Shown here: piece by piece, positions 49,929 through 60,929 of the stretch
Position numbering within the stretch: position 1 is the first letter of the stretch
How the letters are laid out: each line of letters starts with the position of its first letter
Origin: Monoplex corrugatus
Lineage: Eukaryota; Mollusca; Gastropoda; Littorinimorpha; Ranellidae
Reading direction: 5' to 3'
Assembly (NCBI GenBank): GCA_030674185.1
Contig: CM060306.1
Location: 716,501 to 780,500, forward strand
Length of the DNA stretch: 64,000 bases
Notes under the pieces: generated by a model
Seen by the model: only the letters and a program-made list of their open reading frames with translations
Databases searched by the model: none
Told to the model about the DNA's origin: nothing
Made by a program: the position numbers and the translations under genes

Positions 49929-50635
49929 CATTATTATTTTTAGGTCTAGGCAGATGTGTAGATTAGCAACAGCAAGTTTGAAAAATGTGCAGCCAGTAAG
50001 TTCAACCAGTGAAAAATAAAGTAGCACCGTCGTTATCTAACATCGAATCTGTTTGTGTGAACTTATTTATAGATTTGAACCGATCTTAATCAAATTTGTC
50101 CAACATGATTATAAATCATTCTAGTGTACGGGAACTCTCCAAACTGATTTTATACATATTTCTCAGACTTCTTATTGGAACTTGGAGAACTCAAGCTGTT
50201 GGATGAGTTTACCACACTCTGCCATGTTGTTGTACAGTCTGCATTTTTGGTGGACGTACATGCTGGGTGTTTTCATGTTTCCATCAAGCCAGCCACTGAC
50301 ATGACTTACCAGGATCTTTAACAGGCATATTTGACATTCTGCACACTATACAAAACGGTCAGAGTTTAGGGATTAACAGGTCTGCCCACAGAGACTCCAG
50401 GAGGAAGAACAGAAAAATGTCCACTCTACTGTATACCAGCCACAGACGTGTCTGGTTGAAGCAAATCCAGGACTTTAGTCCAAGTCAGTTTGTCCACTTG
50501 CCAACTGCTTCCATTGTCAACAGCACGCCTCATTGAGGGATTTATGTACAAGCTTATCACTAGGGACATTTATGTCACCAGCAATGTTGATGTCAGTGGT
50601 GATGTTTATGTCATAATGTTTACATCACTGACCAG
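49927..50635 (+). other. Unique intergenic or 3' flanking sequence
   Basis: Single-copy sequence of ordinary composition. No ORF with a recognisable domain and no transposon motif were found. A short run of gatgtca/tatgtca repeats at about 50570-50625 precedes the CA-rich array. Confidence 0.4.
50015..50020 (+). terminator. Candidate polyadenylation signal AATAAA
   Basis: A canonical AATAAA in gaaaaataaagtagc, followed about 30 bases on by a GT-rich ctgtttgtgtg. If it serves the ACSL transcript, the 3' UTR would be about 11 kb and made largely of minisatellites. This is a chance-level motif without transcript support. Confidence 0.25.
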
Positions 50636-50636
50636 C

Positions 50637-51302
50637 ACACACTGACCAACACATACTGACCAAAACACTGACCAACACACACACAACATCACAATGACCA
50701 ACACACACAACATCACATTGACCAACACACACACACATCACATTGACCAACACACACACACACATCACATTGACCAACACACACACACATCACATTGACC
50801 AACACACATACACACATCACATTGACCAACACACACACACACATCACATGACCAACACACACACACACATCACATTGACCAACACACACACATATCACAT
50901 TGACCATCACACACATAATACCACACCGACATACACAGAACATCACACTGACCAACACATACTGACCAAAACACTGACCAACACACACATATCACAATGA
51001 CCAACACACACATATCACACTGACCATCACACACATACCACACCGACACACACACAACATCACACTGACCAACACACATAATACCACACCGACATACACA
51101 TAACATCACACCGACACACACATAACATCACACTGACCATCACACACTGACCAACACACACACAACATCACACTGACCATCACACATAATACCACACCGA
51201 CACACACATAACATCACACTGACCATCACACACTGACCAACACACACACAACATCACACTGACCAACACACACACAACATCACACTGACCAACACGCACA
51301 CA
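50637..51302. repeat. ~25-bp CA-rich minisatellite
   Basis: Copies of acatcacattgaccaacaca with variable CA runs, changing to accacaccgacacacacata and cactgaccatcacac from about 50920. Confidence 0.93.
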
Positions 51303-51690
51303 AACTAATCAACACACACTGACAGGATCATTCTGATCCAATCAATAAACTGGACAACTCTGCACGTGGCATAAAACACCGACCATGGAAAAGTCATCAC
51401 GACAGGAGTGTGTACCATTAATTTTATGGATGATAAACTGAACTTTCGTGTACAATCTAATGCTTCACATACAGTCAGTTCACATACACCCAACTAGTAC
51501 ACTGCACGTTTTTACAAGCAATACAAATAAATATGAATAAGTAATCAACTACTTGTTTGATACATTTATGACAAAGAAAACAAATGTATAAATAATAGTG
51601 AAAGTGATATAGAAAAATGCCCTTTTTTGTAATTTAAAACAAAATCAGACATTCAAAAGTCACTTAACTTACTTTACCGGTAAGATGGAT
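51303..51690 (+). other. Unique sequence, nothing recognised
   Basis: A/T-rich single-copy DNA. Minus-strand ORF 51305-51493 has no recognisable domain. Confidence 0.4.
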
Positions 51691-52395
51691 GAAACAAACA
51701 GAAATGAAATCTGTTTCCATCAATAAGGTGAAATATGTCATCTCTTTGTTGTGGTGAAATCTGTCATCTCTTTGTTGTGTGAATATGTACTTTGTGTAAT
51801 GTCATCTGTGTGTTCGTCATCTCTTTGTTGTGGTGAAATATGTCATCTCTTTGTTGTGGTGAAATCTGTCATCTCTTTGTTGGTGAAATTGTCATCTGTG
51901 TGGGTTTACTATCTTGGTGAAATATACAGAAATGTGTTTTCATCATAAAGAAAGACTATCATCTCTTTGTTCTGGTTTATTCCATATTTTCATGGAAAAT
52001 ACAGAAATGAAATCTGTTTTCATCCATAAAGTGAGAGCTGTCACCTCCCTCTTTCTTGTTTATTTCATGTCTTAACCTTTTCACTCCCGCACCCTATCCA
52101 CCAACTGCAAAAACTGAACCCTTTGATTCTCTCACCCTATCCACCAGCTTCCTGCAGGAAGCTGGTGGATAGGGTGAGAGAATCAAAGGGTTCAGTTTTT
52201 GCTTTGCTAGCATGGCTGGCAACACAGGATCCTGGTGGACTGGGTGCGGGGGTCAAAGGGTTAATGAACTATACAGAAATGAAATCCATATTTTCATCCA
52301 TAAGGTGGACGACCTGTCATCTGTTTGTTCGTGTTTATTTCATACAAAAATGAAATCTGTTTTCATCGATCAGGTGAGATTTGTCACCTCTTTGT
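51691..52395. repeat. Low-copy imperfect repeat, GAAATCTGTTTTCATC core
   Basis: About five imperfect copies of acagaaatgaaatctgtttt followed by catccataaggtg and gtcatctctttgttg, with a small 26-bp amplification of gtgaaatctgtcatctcttt at about 51730-51890. A MITE is inserted inside it at 52076-52260. Confidence 0.8.
52072..52264. mobile_element. piggyBac-like foldback MITE flanked by TTAA
   Basis: The element is 52076-52260 (185 bp) with TTAA at 52072-52075 and 52261-52264. The 28-base terminal inverted repeats begin CCTTTTCACTCCCGCACCC on the left and, reverse-complemented, CCCTTTGACCCCCGCACCC on the right; 23 of 28 positions match. TTAA duplication and a CCCTTT-type end are hallmarks of piggyBac-family MITEs. 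Inside lies a perfect palindrome of two 48-base arms (52107-52154 and 52155-52202) centred on CTG|CAG, with no spacer. The element has no coding capacity and would depend on a transposase encoded elsewhere. Confidence 0.82.
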
Positions 52396-52590
52396 TTTCG
52401 TTATTCAATTATCCACATCTTTTGACATCTCACAGTCTGTTTTTGTTCAGCAATTATATTACTACTACTAACAAGAATACATCATTCCTGCATAGTGCTA
52501 TACTCCAAACCCATCTGTACTCACTGCACACAGCACATTTCACAGGACGAAGAGCGTAATATATACAGAAGCGCTAATGTATCACATACA
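52396..52590 (+). other. Unique sequence, nothing recognised
   Basis: Single-copy A/T-rich DNA between the imperfect repeat and the next array. Confidence 0.4.
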
Positions 52591-52594
52591 TACA

Positions 52595-52965
52595 ACACAC
52601 ACACGTGTTAGAATGAACATTTATGAACATACATACACACACACGTCAGAATGAACATTAATGAACATACACACACATGTCAGAATGAACATTAATGAAC
52701 ATACACACACACATCAGAATGAACATAACACACCCCGTCAGAATGAACATTAATGAACAACACACACACGTCAGAATGAACATGAACATACACACACACG
52801 TCAGAATGAACATTAATGAACATACACACGTCAGAATGAATATTAATGAACATACATACGTCAGAATGAACATACACACGTCAGAATGAACATTAATGAA
52901 CATACATACACACGTCAGAATGAACATTAATAAACATGCACACACACGTCAGAATGAACATACGC
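52595..52965. repeat. ~33-bp minisatellite, GTCAGAATGAACATT core
   Basis: About 11 copies of cacgtcagaatgaacattaa followed by tgaacatacacaca, with unit lengths that vary through loss of the attaatgaac segment. Confidence 0.93.
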
Positions 52966-53154
52966 AAATGAACACATTCCAACAATGCCCACCATACATA
53001 CACAAATGACTACGCAATGCCACAGGATCATAGAGGTGGAAGTGCATACTGGTGAATAAGCAGCCATGATGTCATCACTGGAAGGCCTGGATGAACAGGT
53101 AAGTCTGAAAGGGAGGGCATATCCCTTAGATCAGCTGACTGTGAGTTCCTAACA

Positions 53155-53275
53155 GACAGTGTGAGGAACTGAAGTCATGTGAGGAACTGAAGTCATGTGA
53201 GGAACTGAAGTCATGTGAGGAACTGAAGTCATGTGAGGAACTGAAGTCATGTGAGGAACTGAAGTCACGCTCACT
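53155..53275. repeat. 18-bp minisatellite
   Basis: Six to seven copies of gtgaggaactgaagtcat. The sequence just before it (52966-53154) is unique with no recognised feature. Confidence 0.95.
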
Positions 53276-53339
53276 ACATCATGTTCTGGCATCTTCACAA
53301 ACTTCTGTTTCGAGGATCACAGGGTGGATGATGACTGAT

Positions 53340-53775
53340 GTGTGCAAAGGTGGTCTGAAAGGTATACTGGTAAAGATCTATCCAAAGGTATACTGGTAAG
53401 ATCTATCCAAAGGTATACTGGTAAAGATCTATCCAACGTATATGGTAAGATCTATCCAGCGGTATACTGGTAAAGATCTATCCAACGGTATACTGGTAAA
53501 GATCTATCCAACGGTATACTGGTAAAGATCTATCCAAAGGTATACTGGTAAAGATCTATCCAACGGTATACTGGTAAAGATCTATCCAAAGGTATACTGG
53601 TAAAGATCTATCCAACGGTATACTGGTAAAGATCTATCCAAAGGTATACTGGTAAAGATCTATCCAAAGGTATACTGGTAAAGATCTATCCAAAGGTACA
53701 CTGGTAAAGATCTATCCAGCGGTATACTGTAAAGATCTATCCAAAGGTATACTGGTAAAGATCTATCCAAATGAC
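53340..53775 (-). repeat. 26-bp minisatellite from LINE 3' coding end
   Basis: About 16 copies of ggtatactggtaaagatc plus tatccaaa. The reverse complement encodes (D)RSLPVYL in one frame, matching the R..G..P.YL segment expected shortly after the LHWLPV motif of L2/CR1-like LINEs, and the array lies exactly there. Period 26 breaks the frame from copy to copy. Confidence 0.9.
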
Positions 53776-54275
53776 GATATACCAGGCTTGTAATTGTATA
53801 CTGGCAGCCAGAGTTGACTGGTAACCAGTGAAGCTCCTCCAGCAATCATTTCATACGATCATGCACTCTCTTTTCATGATTAGATGTGCTGCATTGTTCT
53901 GAATCTGTTGTAGTTGAGAAATAAGTCCTGCTGGAGGTGGTAAACCAGCAATGGTAGCATTACAATAGTCTAGAACAGAATTACAATGTCTGACCAGATA
54001 GTTACTGTAGCTGTTTTCATACTGGTCTGAACAGAATCGTCTGATGGAAGCCATCCTCCTAAGCTCTTGATAAGAACTTGGGCAAATGTTGTTGAAGTGT
54101 TCTTGCGTAACCAAATTTGGGTAAATCTTGATTCTTGAGGCATTGCACAGAGGTCTGGAATGACATCTCTGTCCTACCAATATTTGCACACTGACTACCA
54201 ACCAACCCATGTTGAGAAGTAATGTCGACAGGCAGGCATCATTTTGTTGTGTGTGTTCACCTTTAGTTTGTTGAT
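53776..54275 (-). pseudogene. LINE C-terminal region (LDYCN, LHWLPV)
   Basis: One frame reads VRHCNSVLDYCNATIAGLPP, QLQQIQNNAAHLIMK, then after a stop and frame change LLEELHWLPVNS. An upstream stretch YPNLVTQEHFNNICPSSYQE corresponds to the region after the RT palm. This is the conserved C-terminal part of L2/CR1-type proteins. An open stretch of 119 codons survives at 53851-54210. Confidence 0.85.
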
Positions 54276-54630
54276 TTTATCCAGGACAACAGATCAATAC
54301 AGATATGAACACTACTCTGAACACTGCTGACCCAGGACAACAGATCAATACAGGTATGAACACTACTCTGAACACTGTTGACCCAGGACAACAGATCAAA
54401 ACAGGTATGAACACTACTCTGAACACTGTTGACCCAGGACAACAGATCAATATATGTCTGAACACTACTCTGAACAGTTGACCCAGGGCAACAGATCAAT
54501 ACAGGTATGAACACTACTCTGAACACTATTGACCCAGGACAGCAGATCAATGCAGGTATGAACACTACTCTGAACACTGTTGACCCAGGACAACAGATCA
54601 ATACACGTCTGAACACTACTTCGAACAGAG
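54276..54630 (-). repeat. 51-bp minisatellite, mostly in frame, from LINE RT
   Basis: Seven copies of gacccaggacaacagatcaa followed by acaggtatgaacactactctgaacac (shown in two parts). On the minus strand each unit encodes the 17 residues SSVHTCIDLLSWVNSVQ, and the first unit is continuous with the RT sequence DNFSSVRSSVQ. It corresponds to the '(C)I.DL..WM..N.L.LN..KTE' segment after the catalytic motif. One copy has a short deletion that shifts frame. Confidence 0.9.
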
Positions 54631-54842
54631 GAGAAATTATCTGGTAAAAAAATGTGTTGACAGTTCTGTGTCATTTAATACTTATGCGTATCACACTCAG
54701 ATAAAGCAGTTACATCAGACAGGGGCTGTGAATGTATTGTAAAGAAAACAGGTCCCACAACACAACCCTGTGGTACACCATACACACGAGGGCAAGGAAC
54801 AGACAGATTGCCATCTACAGTGACGGACTGCAAGTGCTCGTT
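54631..54842 (-). pseudogene. LINE RT catalytic region, degraded
   Basis: Reads HLQSVTVDGNLSVP, YGVPQGCVVGPVFFTIHSQP, LSDVTALSECDTHKY, a stop, then MTQNCQH where active elements have ADDTELQ-like residues. The catalytic aspartates are lost. It is cut on its 5' side by the SINE-like repeat. Confidence 0.85.
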
Positions 54843-54990
54843 TTCAGTTTCAGTTTCTCAAGATGACGTCTCTGCGCTCGGAACGAATTCCATATGCACT
54901 AACGTCAAAGGTGCCACGTGTATGGTGATCATGGTACAAGCCTTAAAAACCTGCACATAAACCCATGAGCTGGCCAAGTCCTGACGCCCT
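54843..54990 (+). mobile_element. SINE-like dispersed repeat, copy 2
   Basis: Begins ttttcagtttcagtttctca and includes gctcggaacgaattccatat and gtgatcatggtacaagcctt, matching by eye the copy at 26232-26460 for about 150 bases. It is on the opposite strand to the LINE and lies in the interval between its RT motifs. The sequence between 54990 and 55080 is A/T-rich and not assigned. Confidence 0.65.
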
Positions 54991-55080
54991 ACCTAGACTA
55001 TGTTTTACATATCTATATTTTATAATGGTATAAAATTTTACACTATATTCTATACTGGTATATCGCTGTCATAAGACAAA

Positions 55081-55302
55081 TCACTCAAAGGTGATGTCCT
55101 GAATACCAACTGTAGCTTCTGGTCTCGCCAGGAAAAATGTATGACAGCGCATCAAACAGCGCACAGAGGTCAAACAGGGCACAGAGGTCAAACAGAGCAA
55201 CACAAATTCAGTCTCCTCTACTTCAGTTATCAGATCATCCATGACAATGACATCAGACAACAGCAGTTTCTGTGTTGTGATCATTCCTGTATGCTGACAG
55301 GT
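55081..55302 (-). pseudogene. LINE RT N-terminal palm (SAYR, FDAL)
   Basis: From right to left on the minus strand: LSAYRNDHNTETAV, a frame change, VMDDLITEVEETEFVLL, then FDLCALFDALSYIF. These match the SAYR..HSTETAL, DL(L)..., and LDLSAAFD motifs of L2/CR1 RTs. A 16-base duplication (gaggtcaaacagggcacaga) has doubled the FDLCA segment. Confidence 0.82.
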
Positions 55303-57622
55303 ACATCCCCTGTGAACCATTGTCAACATCCCTGTGAACCATTGTCAACATCCCCTGTGAACTACTGTCAACATCCCCTGTGAACCATTGTCAACATCCC
55401 CTGTGAACCATTGTCAACATCCCCTGTGAACCATTGTCAACATCCCAGTGAACCACTGTCAACATCCCCTGTGAACCATTGTCAACATCCCCTGTGAACC
55501 ATTGTCAACATCCCCATGTGAACCATTGTCAACATCCCCTGTGAACTACTGTCAACATCCCCTGTGAACCATTGTCAACATCCCCATGTGAACCATTGTC
55601 AACATCCCTGTGAACTACTGTCAACATCCCCTGTGAACCATTGTCAATATCCCCAGTGAACCATTGTCAACATCCCCTGTGAACCATTGTCAACATCCCC
55701 TGTGAACCATTGTCAACATCCCCTGTGAACCATTGTCAACATCCCCAGTGAACCATTGTCAACATCCCCTATGAACCATTGTCAACATCCCCTGTGAACC
55801 ATTATCAACATCCCCTGTGAACCATTGTCAACATCCCCTGTGAACCATTGTCAACATCTCCAGTGAACCATTGTCAACATCCCCTGTGAACCATTGTCAA
55901 CATCCCCTGTGAACCATTGTCAACATCCCCTGTGAACCATTGTCAACATCCCCTGTGAACCATTGTCAACATCTCCTGTGAACCATTGTCAACATCCCCT
56001 GTGAACCATTGTCAACATCCCCTGTGAACCATTGTCAACATCCCCTGTGAACCATTGTCAACATCTCCAGTGAACCATTGTCAACATCCCCTGTGAACCA
56101 TTGTCAACATCCCCTGTGAACCATTGTCAACATCCCTGTAAACCACTGTCAACATCCCCAGTGAACCACTGTCAACATCCCCTGTGAACCATTGTCAACA
56201 TCCCCTGTGAACCATTGTCAACATCCCCTGTGAACCATTGTCAACATCCCCTGTGAACCACTGTCAACATCCCCAGTGAACCACTGTCAACATCCCCTGT
56301 GAACCACTGTCAACATCCCCAGTGAACCATTGTCAACATCTCCAGTGAACCACTGTCAACATCCCCTGTGAACCACTGCCAACATCCCCTGTGAACCATT
56401 GTCAACATCTCCAGTGAACCACTGTCAACATCCCCAGTGAACCATTGTCAACATCCCCTGTGAACCATTGTCAACATCTCCAGTGAACCACTGTCAACAT
56501 CCCCTGTGAACCATTGTCAACATCCCCAGTGAACCACTGTCAACATCCCCTTGAACCATTGTCAACATCCCCTGTGAACCATTGTCAACATCCCCTGTGA
56601 ACCATTGTCAACATCCCCAGTGAACCACTGTCAACATCCCCAGTGAACCATTGTCAACATCCCCAGTGAACCATTGTCAACATCCCCAGTGAACCATTGT
56701 CAACATCCCCTGTGAACCATTGTCAACATCCCCAGTGAACCACTGTCAACATCCCCAGTGAACCATTGTCAACATCCCCAGTGAACCATTGTCAACATCC
56801 CCTATGAACCATTGTCGACATCCCCTGTGAACCATTATCAACATCCCCTGTGAACCATTGTCAACATCCCCTGTGAACCATTGTCAACATCTCCAGTGAA
56901 CCATTGTCAACATCCCCTGTGAACCATTGTCAACATCTCCAGTGAACCACTGTCAACATCCCCTGTGAACCATTGTCAACATCTCCTGTGAACCATTGTC
57001 AACATCCCCTGTGAACCATTGTCAACATCCCCTGTGAACCATTGTCAACATCCCCTGTGAACCATTGTCAACATCCCCTGTGAACCATTGTCAACATCTC
57101 CTGTGAACCATTGTCAACATCCCCTGTGAACCATTGTCAACATCTCCTGTGAACCACTGTCAACATCCCCTGTGAACCACTGTCAACATCCCCAGTGAAC
57201 CATTGTCAACATCCCCTGTGAACCATTGTCAACATCCCCTGTGAACCACTGTCAACATCCCCTGTGAACCACTGTCAACATCCCCTGTGAACCATTGTCA
57301 ACATCCCCTGTGAACCACTGTCAACATCCCCAGTGAACCACTGTCAACATCCCCTGTGAACCATTGTCAACATCCCTGTGAATCACTGTCAACATCCCCT
57401 GTGAATCACTGTCAACATCTCCAGTGAACCACTGTCAACATCCCCTGTGAACCACTGTCAACATCCCCTGTGAACCATTGTCAACATCCACAGTGAACCA
57501 CTGTCAACATCCCCTGTGAACCACTGTCAACATCCCCTGTGAACCATTGTCAACATCCCCTGTGAACCACTGTCAACATCCCCAGTGAATCATTGTCAAC
57601 ATCCCCTGTGAACCATTGTCAA
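55302..57622 (-). repeat. 23-bp minisatellite inside the LINE RT
   Basis: About 100 copies of catcccctgtgaaccattg plus tcaa; variants are ccccag/ctccag for cccctg and cact for catt. The minus-strand unit gacaatggttcacagggg encodes DNGSQG, and the right flank is LEHLFDNGSQG while the left flank resumes at LSAYR. The array therefore sits exactly at the short variable stretch between these two adjacent RT motifs. Confidence 0.95.
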
Positions 57623-57778
57623 AGAGATGTTCCAGAAGTTGTGACAACACAACTTTCTTCACTATATTTTCAATAAAAGGCAGACTTGAAACGGGTCTCA
57701 CATTTTCAGCTCATTTGGGTCAAGTCCACTTTTTTTCAAGAGTACAATAACAACTGCTGCCTTAAACTGCCTGGAACT
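57623..57778 (-). pseudogene. LINE RT segment before SAYR motif
   Basis: QFKAAVVIVLLKKSGLDPNE, a stop and frameshift, then a degraded NYRPVSNLPF...KI-like stretch ending KLCCHNFWNISL/LEHLFDNG in alternate frames. It matches the K.AVV.PLLKK..LD...L..YRP block of L2/CR1 LINEs. Confidence 0.85.
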
Positions 57779-58590
57779 GCCTAAAACAATGATGGCCATA
57801 TTCTGTGACACTAACTCAGTAAGACACTGTTTAACTGCCTAAAACATGATGGCCATATTCTGTGACACTAACTCAGTAAGACACTGTTTAACTGCCTAAA
57901 ACAATGATGGCCATATTCTGTGACACTAACTCAGTAAGACACTGTTTAACTGCCTAAAACAATAATGGCCATATTCTGTGACACTAACTCAGTAAGACAC
58001 TGTTTAACTGCCTAAAACAATGATGGCCATATTCTGTGACACTAACTCAGTAAGACACTGTTTAACTGCCTAAAACAATGATGGCCATATTCTGTGACAC
58101 TAAATCAGTAAGACACTGTTTAACTGCCTAAAACAATGATGGCCATATTCTGTGACACTAACTCAGTAAGACACTGTTTAACTGCCTAAAACAATGATGG
58201 CCATATTCTGTGACACTAACTCAGTAAGACACTGTTTAACTGCCTAAAACAATGATGGCCATATTCTGTAACACTAACTCAGTAAGACACTGTTTAACTG
58301 CCTAAAAACAATGATGGCCATATTCTGTGACACTAACTCAGTAAGACACTGTTTAACTGCCTAAAACAATGATGGCCATATTCTGTGACACTAAATCAGT
58401 AAGACACTGTTTAACTGCCTAAAACAATGATGGCCATATTCTGTGACACTAACTCAGTAAGACACTGTTTAACTGCCTAAAACAATGATGGCCATATTCT
58501 GTGACACTAACTCAGTAAGACACTGTTTAACTGCCTAAAACAATGATGGCCATATTCTGTGACACTAAATCAGTAAGACACAGTTAACTT
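57779..58590 (-). repeat. 58-bp minisatellite from LINE coding sequence
   Basis: About 14 nearly identical copies of ctaaaacaatgatggccat followed by attctgtgacactaactcag and taagacactgtttaactgc. The minus-strand unit encodes CLTELVSQNMAIIVLG, which fits the segment immediately before QFKAAVV in the LINE, so the array appears amplified in place. Confidence 0.93.
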
Positions 58591-58779
58591 AGAGACATAG
58601 TGACAGGATCAAAAGTATACAGCTGTTTTTAGGTGACTTGATAATAAATTCACTGACCTGCTGAAACAAGAAAGCAGTGGACCTTTAATAAATAGTACAT
58701 CAGCCAAGATCGAGAGTGCTGGAGGCAACTTGTGAGGACATTATGTGCAGCGGCCAACACTGTTCCCGGTGACGCCGAC

Positions 58780-58808
58780 AGGTGAGACAGGTGAGACAGG
58801 TGAGACAT
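58780..58808. repeat. 10-bp repeat, three copies
   Basis: gacaggtgagacaggtgaga, three units. The surrounding 58660-58950 is unique and unassigned. Confidence 0.85.
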
Positions 58809-58959
58809 CAATGAAAAAATCGCAAACTGACCAAAACAATGAATACATACACACACATTCAGACAACACACACCCACATACATGCAAAACAAAAACAAAA
58901 TAGCTGTCAGGTACAAATGGAAGATTTCTGGAAGGAAAGAATGCACACAATTCATCATC

Positions 58960-59330
58960 ATGGAACAACTGATATTTGCCAACCAAAAAGTGACAAAAGT
59001 GATCATCACAGATCAATTGATGTTTGTCATCCATCAATCAATTGATGTCTGTCATCTACGGATAACTGATGTTTGCAGTTCACAAACTGACACAATCAGC
59101 TGTCTATTGATCAACTGATGTCTCTCGTCCACCTATCAATTGACGTCTGTCATCCATCAATCAACTGATGTCTGTCATCCATCAATCAACTGATGTCTGT
59201 CATCTATCAATCAACTGATGTCTGTCATCCTTCAATTAATTGATGTCTGTCATCCTTCAATCAACTATCCATCAATTAACTGGCATTCATCATCCATCTG
59301 TCAATTGATATTTGCTGTCCACAAGTGATC
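58960..59330. repeat. ~24-bp degenerate minisatellite
   Basis: Around 13 diverged copies of atcaattgatgtctgtcatc with cat/caa variation. Confidence 0.9.
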
Positions 59331-59855
59331 AATTCTAAAGCGACGTGTCAGCACACAACCAGGTCACACAGTGACCACCATACACATACACTGCACAATA
59401 CTAACAGTAAATACATAATGTATATACATGTATAAGTCTTGATTTGGTGGGTAGTAGAGTGCTGTCTTAATGAACACCGCACCCTCAACCTCTTAATGTT
59501 GTAAGTAAAACCCTACGTTGTAGCAAAATAGGAAATTCATGTCATCCACAGCTGTAAACACACACATGCGTACCAACACAGACATGAAAGTGATGGCAGA
59601 ATGTGGATGTCAGGGTCATGGCTCAGCCCTCAGTGTGTGGCTCTCTTTTCTACACCAGGTGTTACCATGCATTCCAACCCCCTTTCTCCTGAAAACATGT
59701 GATATGAGATATTCACCAGACATTACCTCAACACTGAGGTAACTGGCAAGTACCTTCTCAATGATGTGATCGATATCAACAGTAGAATCAAAATCTTGAT
59801 TTGTAAAATGACATAAAATAATAAACAGTCCATAGCACATTGTTCATTATCTCTG
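59331..59855 (+). other. Unique sequence, no confirmed gene
   Basis: Single-copy DNA. A minus-strand ORF at 59616-59840 includes DFDSTVDIDHIIEKVLASYL, which has a coding-like look, but I recognise no family and no convincing splice pair. Confidence 0.35.
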
Positions 59856-59857
59856 TT

Positions 59858-60332
59858 TCTGGCTATGTACAACTACCTGTTCTATTTTATATCACTGGCT
59901 ATGTACAACTACCTGTTCTATTTTATATCACTGGCTATGTACAACTACCTGTTCTATTTTATATCACTGGCTATGTACAACTACCTGTTCTATTTTATAT
60001 CACTGGCTATGTACAACTACCTGTTCTATTTTATATCACTGGCTATGTACAACTACCTGTTCTATTTTATATCACTGGCTATGTACAACTACCTGTTCTA
60101 TTTTATATCACTGGCTATGTGCAACTACCTGTTCTATTTTATATCACTGGCTATGTGCAACTACCTGTTCTATTTTATATCACTGGCTATGTACAACTAC
60201 CTGTTCTATTTTATATCACTGGCTATGTACAACTACCTGTTCTATTTTATATCACTGGCTATGTACAACTACCTGTTCTATTTTATATCACTGGCTATGT
60301 ACAACTACCTGTTCTATTTTATATCGCACAGG
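59858..60332. repeat. 36-bp minisatellite
   Basis: 13 almost perfect copies of ctggctatgtacaactacct followed by gttctattttatatca; two copies have gtgcaa. Because 36 is a multiple of three, it gives a 12-residue repeat ORF (GYVQLPVLFYIT) of 190 codons that I do not regard as a gene. Confidence 0.97.
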
Positions 60333-60394
60333 TGAAGACTGGTGATGGAAGCTCTGTCTGTACAGTCACCTGTACAGAATGTGGATTAGAAATG

Positions 60395-60865
60395 GTGCAC
60401 ACTTTACACTGACACACCATTACACACTTTACACTGACACACCATGTACACACTTTACACTGACACACCATGTGCACACTTTACACTGACACACCATGTA
60501 CACACTTTACACTGACACACCATGTACACACTTTACACTGACACACCATGTACACACTTTACAATGCACACACCATGTACACACTTTACACTGACACACC
60601 ATGTACACACTTTACACTGACACACCATGTACACACTTTACACTGACACACCATGTACACACTTTACACTGACACACCATGTACACACTTTACACTGACA
60701 CACCATGTACACACATTACACTGACACACCATGTACACACTTTACACTGACACACCATGTACACACTTTACACTGACACACCATGTAAACACATTTACAC
60801 TGACACACCATGTACCACACTTTACACTGACACACCATGTACACACTTTACATACCCTGTACACA
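60395..60865. repeat. 26-bp minisatellite
   Basis: About 18 copies of ctttacactgacacaccatg plus tacaca. Confidence 0.95.
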
Positions 60866-60929
60866 CTTTACATGACAATCATTAACATAAACAAAGTACA
60901 TCACTCCATGTACAACTTTAAATACACAT

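Larger units (their letters stand above)
53340..58657 (-). mobile_element. L2/CR1-like LINE remnant split by four self-derived minisatellites
   Basis: Read on the minus strand from 58657 leftward, pieces appear in the correct order of one RT ORF: VSEFIIKSPKNS, then CLTELVSQNMAIIVLG (58-bp array unit), QFKAAVVIVLLKKSGLDPNE, LEHLFDNG, a 23-bp array, LSAYRNDHNTETAV, MDDLITEVEE, FDLCALFDAL, (SINE), YGVPQGCVVGPVFF, MTQNC in place of the catalytic ADDT, SSVQTCIDLLSWVN (51-bp array unit), VRHCNSVLDYCNATIAGLPP, LLEELHWLPV, and LDRSLPVYL (26-bp array unit). The motif set (SAYR..HSTETA, GVPQGSVLGP, LDYCN, LHWLPV) is typical of L2 and CR1 clades. Stops and frameshifts make it dead. Confidence 0.85.

Noticed and set aside
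50740..51121. CA/GT-rich ORFs on both strands
   Set aside because: Low-complexity 25-bp array; no gene evidence.
59616..59840. Possible minus-strand exon containing DFDSTVDIDHIIEKVLASYL
   Set aside because: Looks coding by eye, but no family recognised, and candidate splice sites (GAG|gtactt, GAG|gtaatg) are weak without a convincing acceptor; kept only as unique sequence.
59840..60412. 190-codon ORF with a 12-residue repeat (GYVQLPVLFYIT), possible transmembrane repeat protein
   Set aside because: Comes from an almost perfect 36-bp array that also gives a second open frame; no conserved flanking coding sequence.
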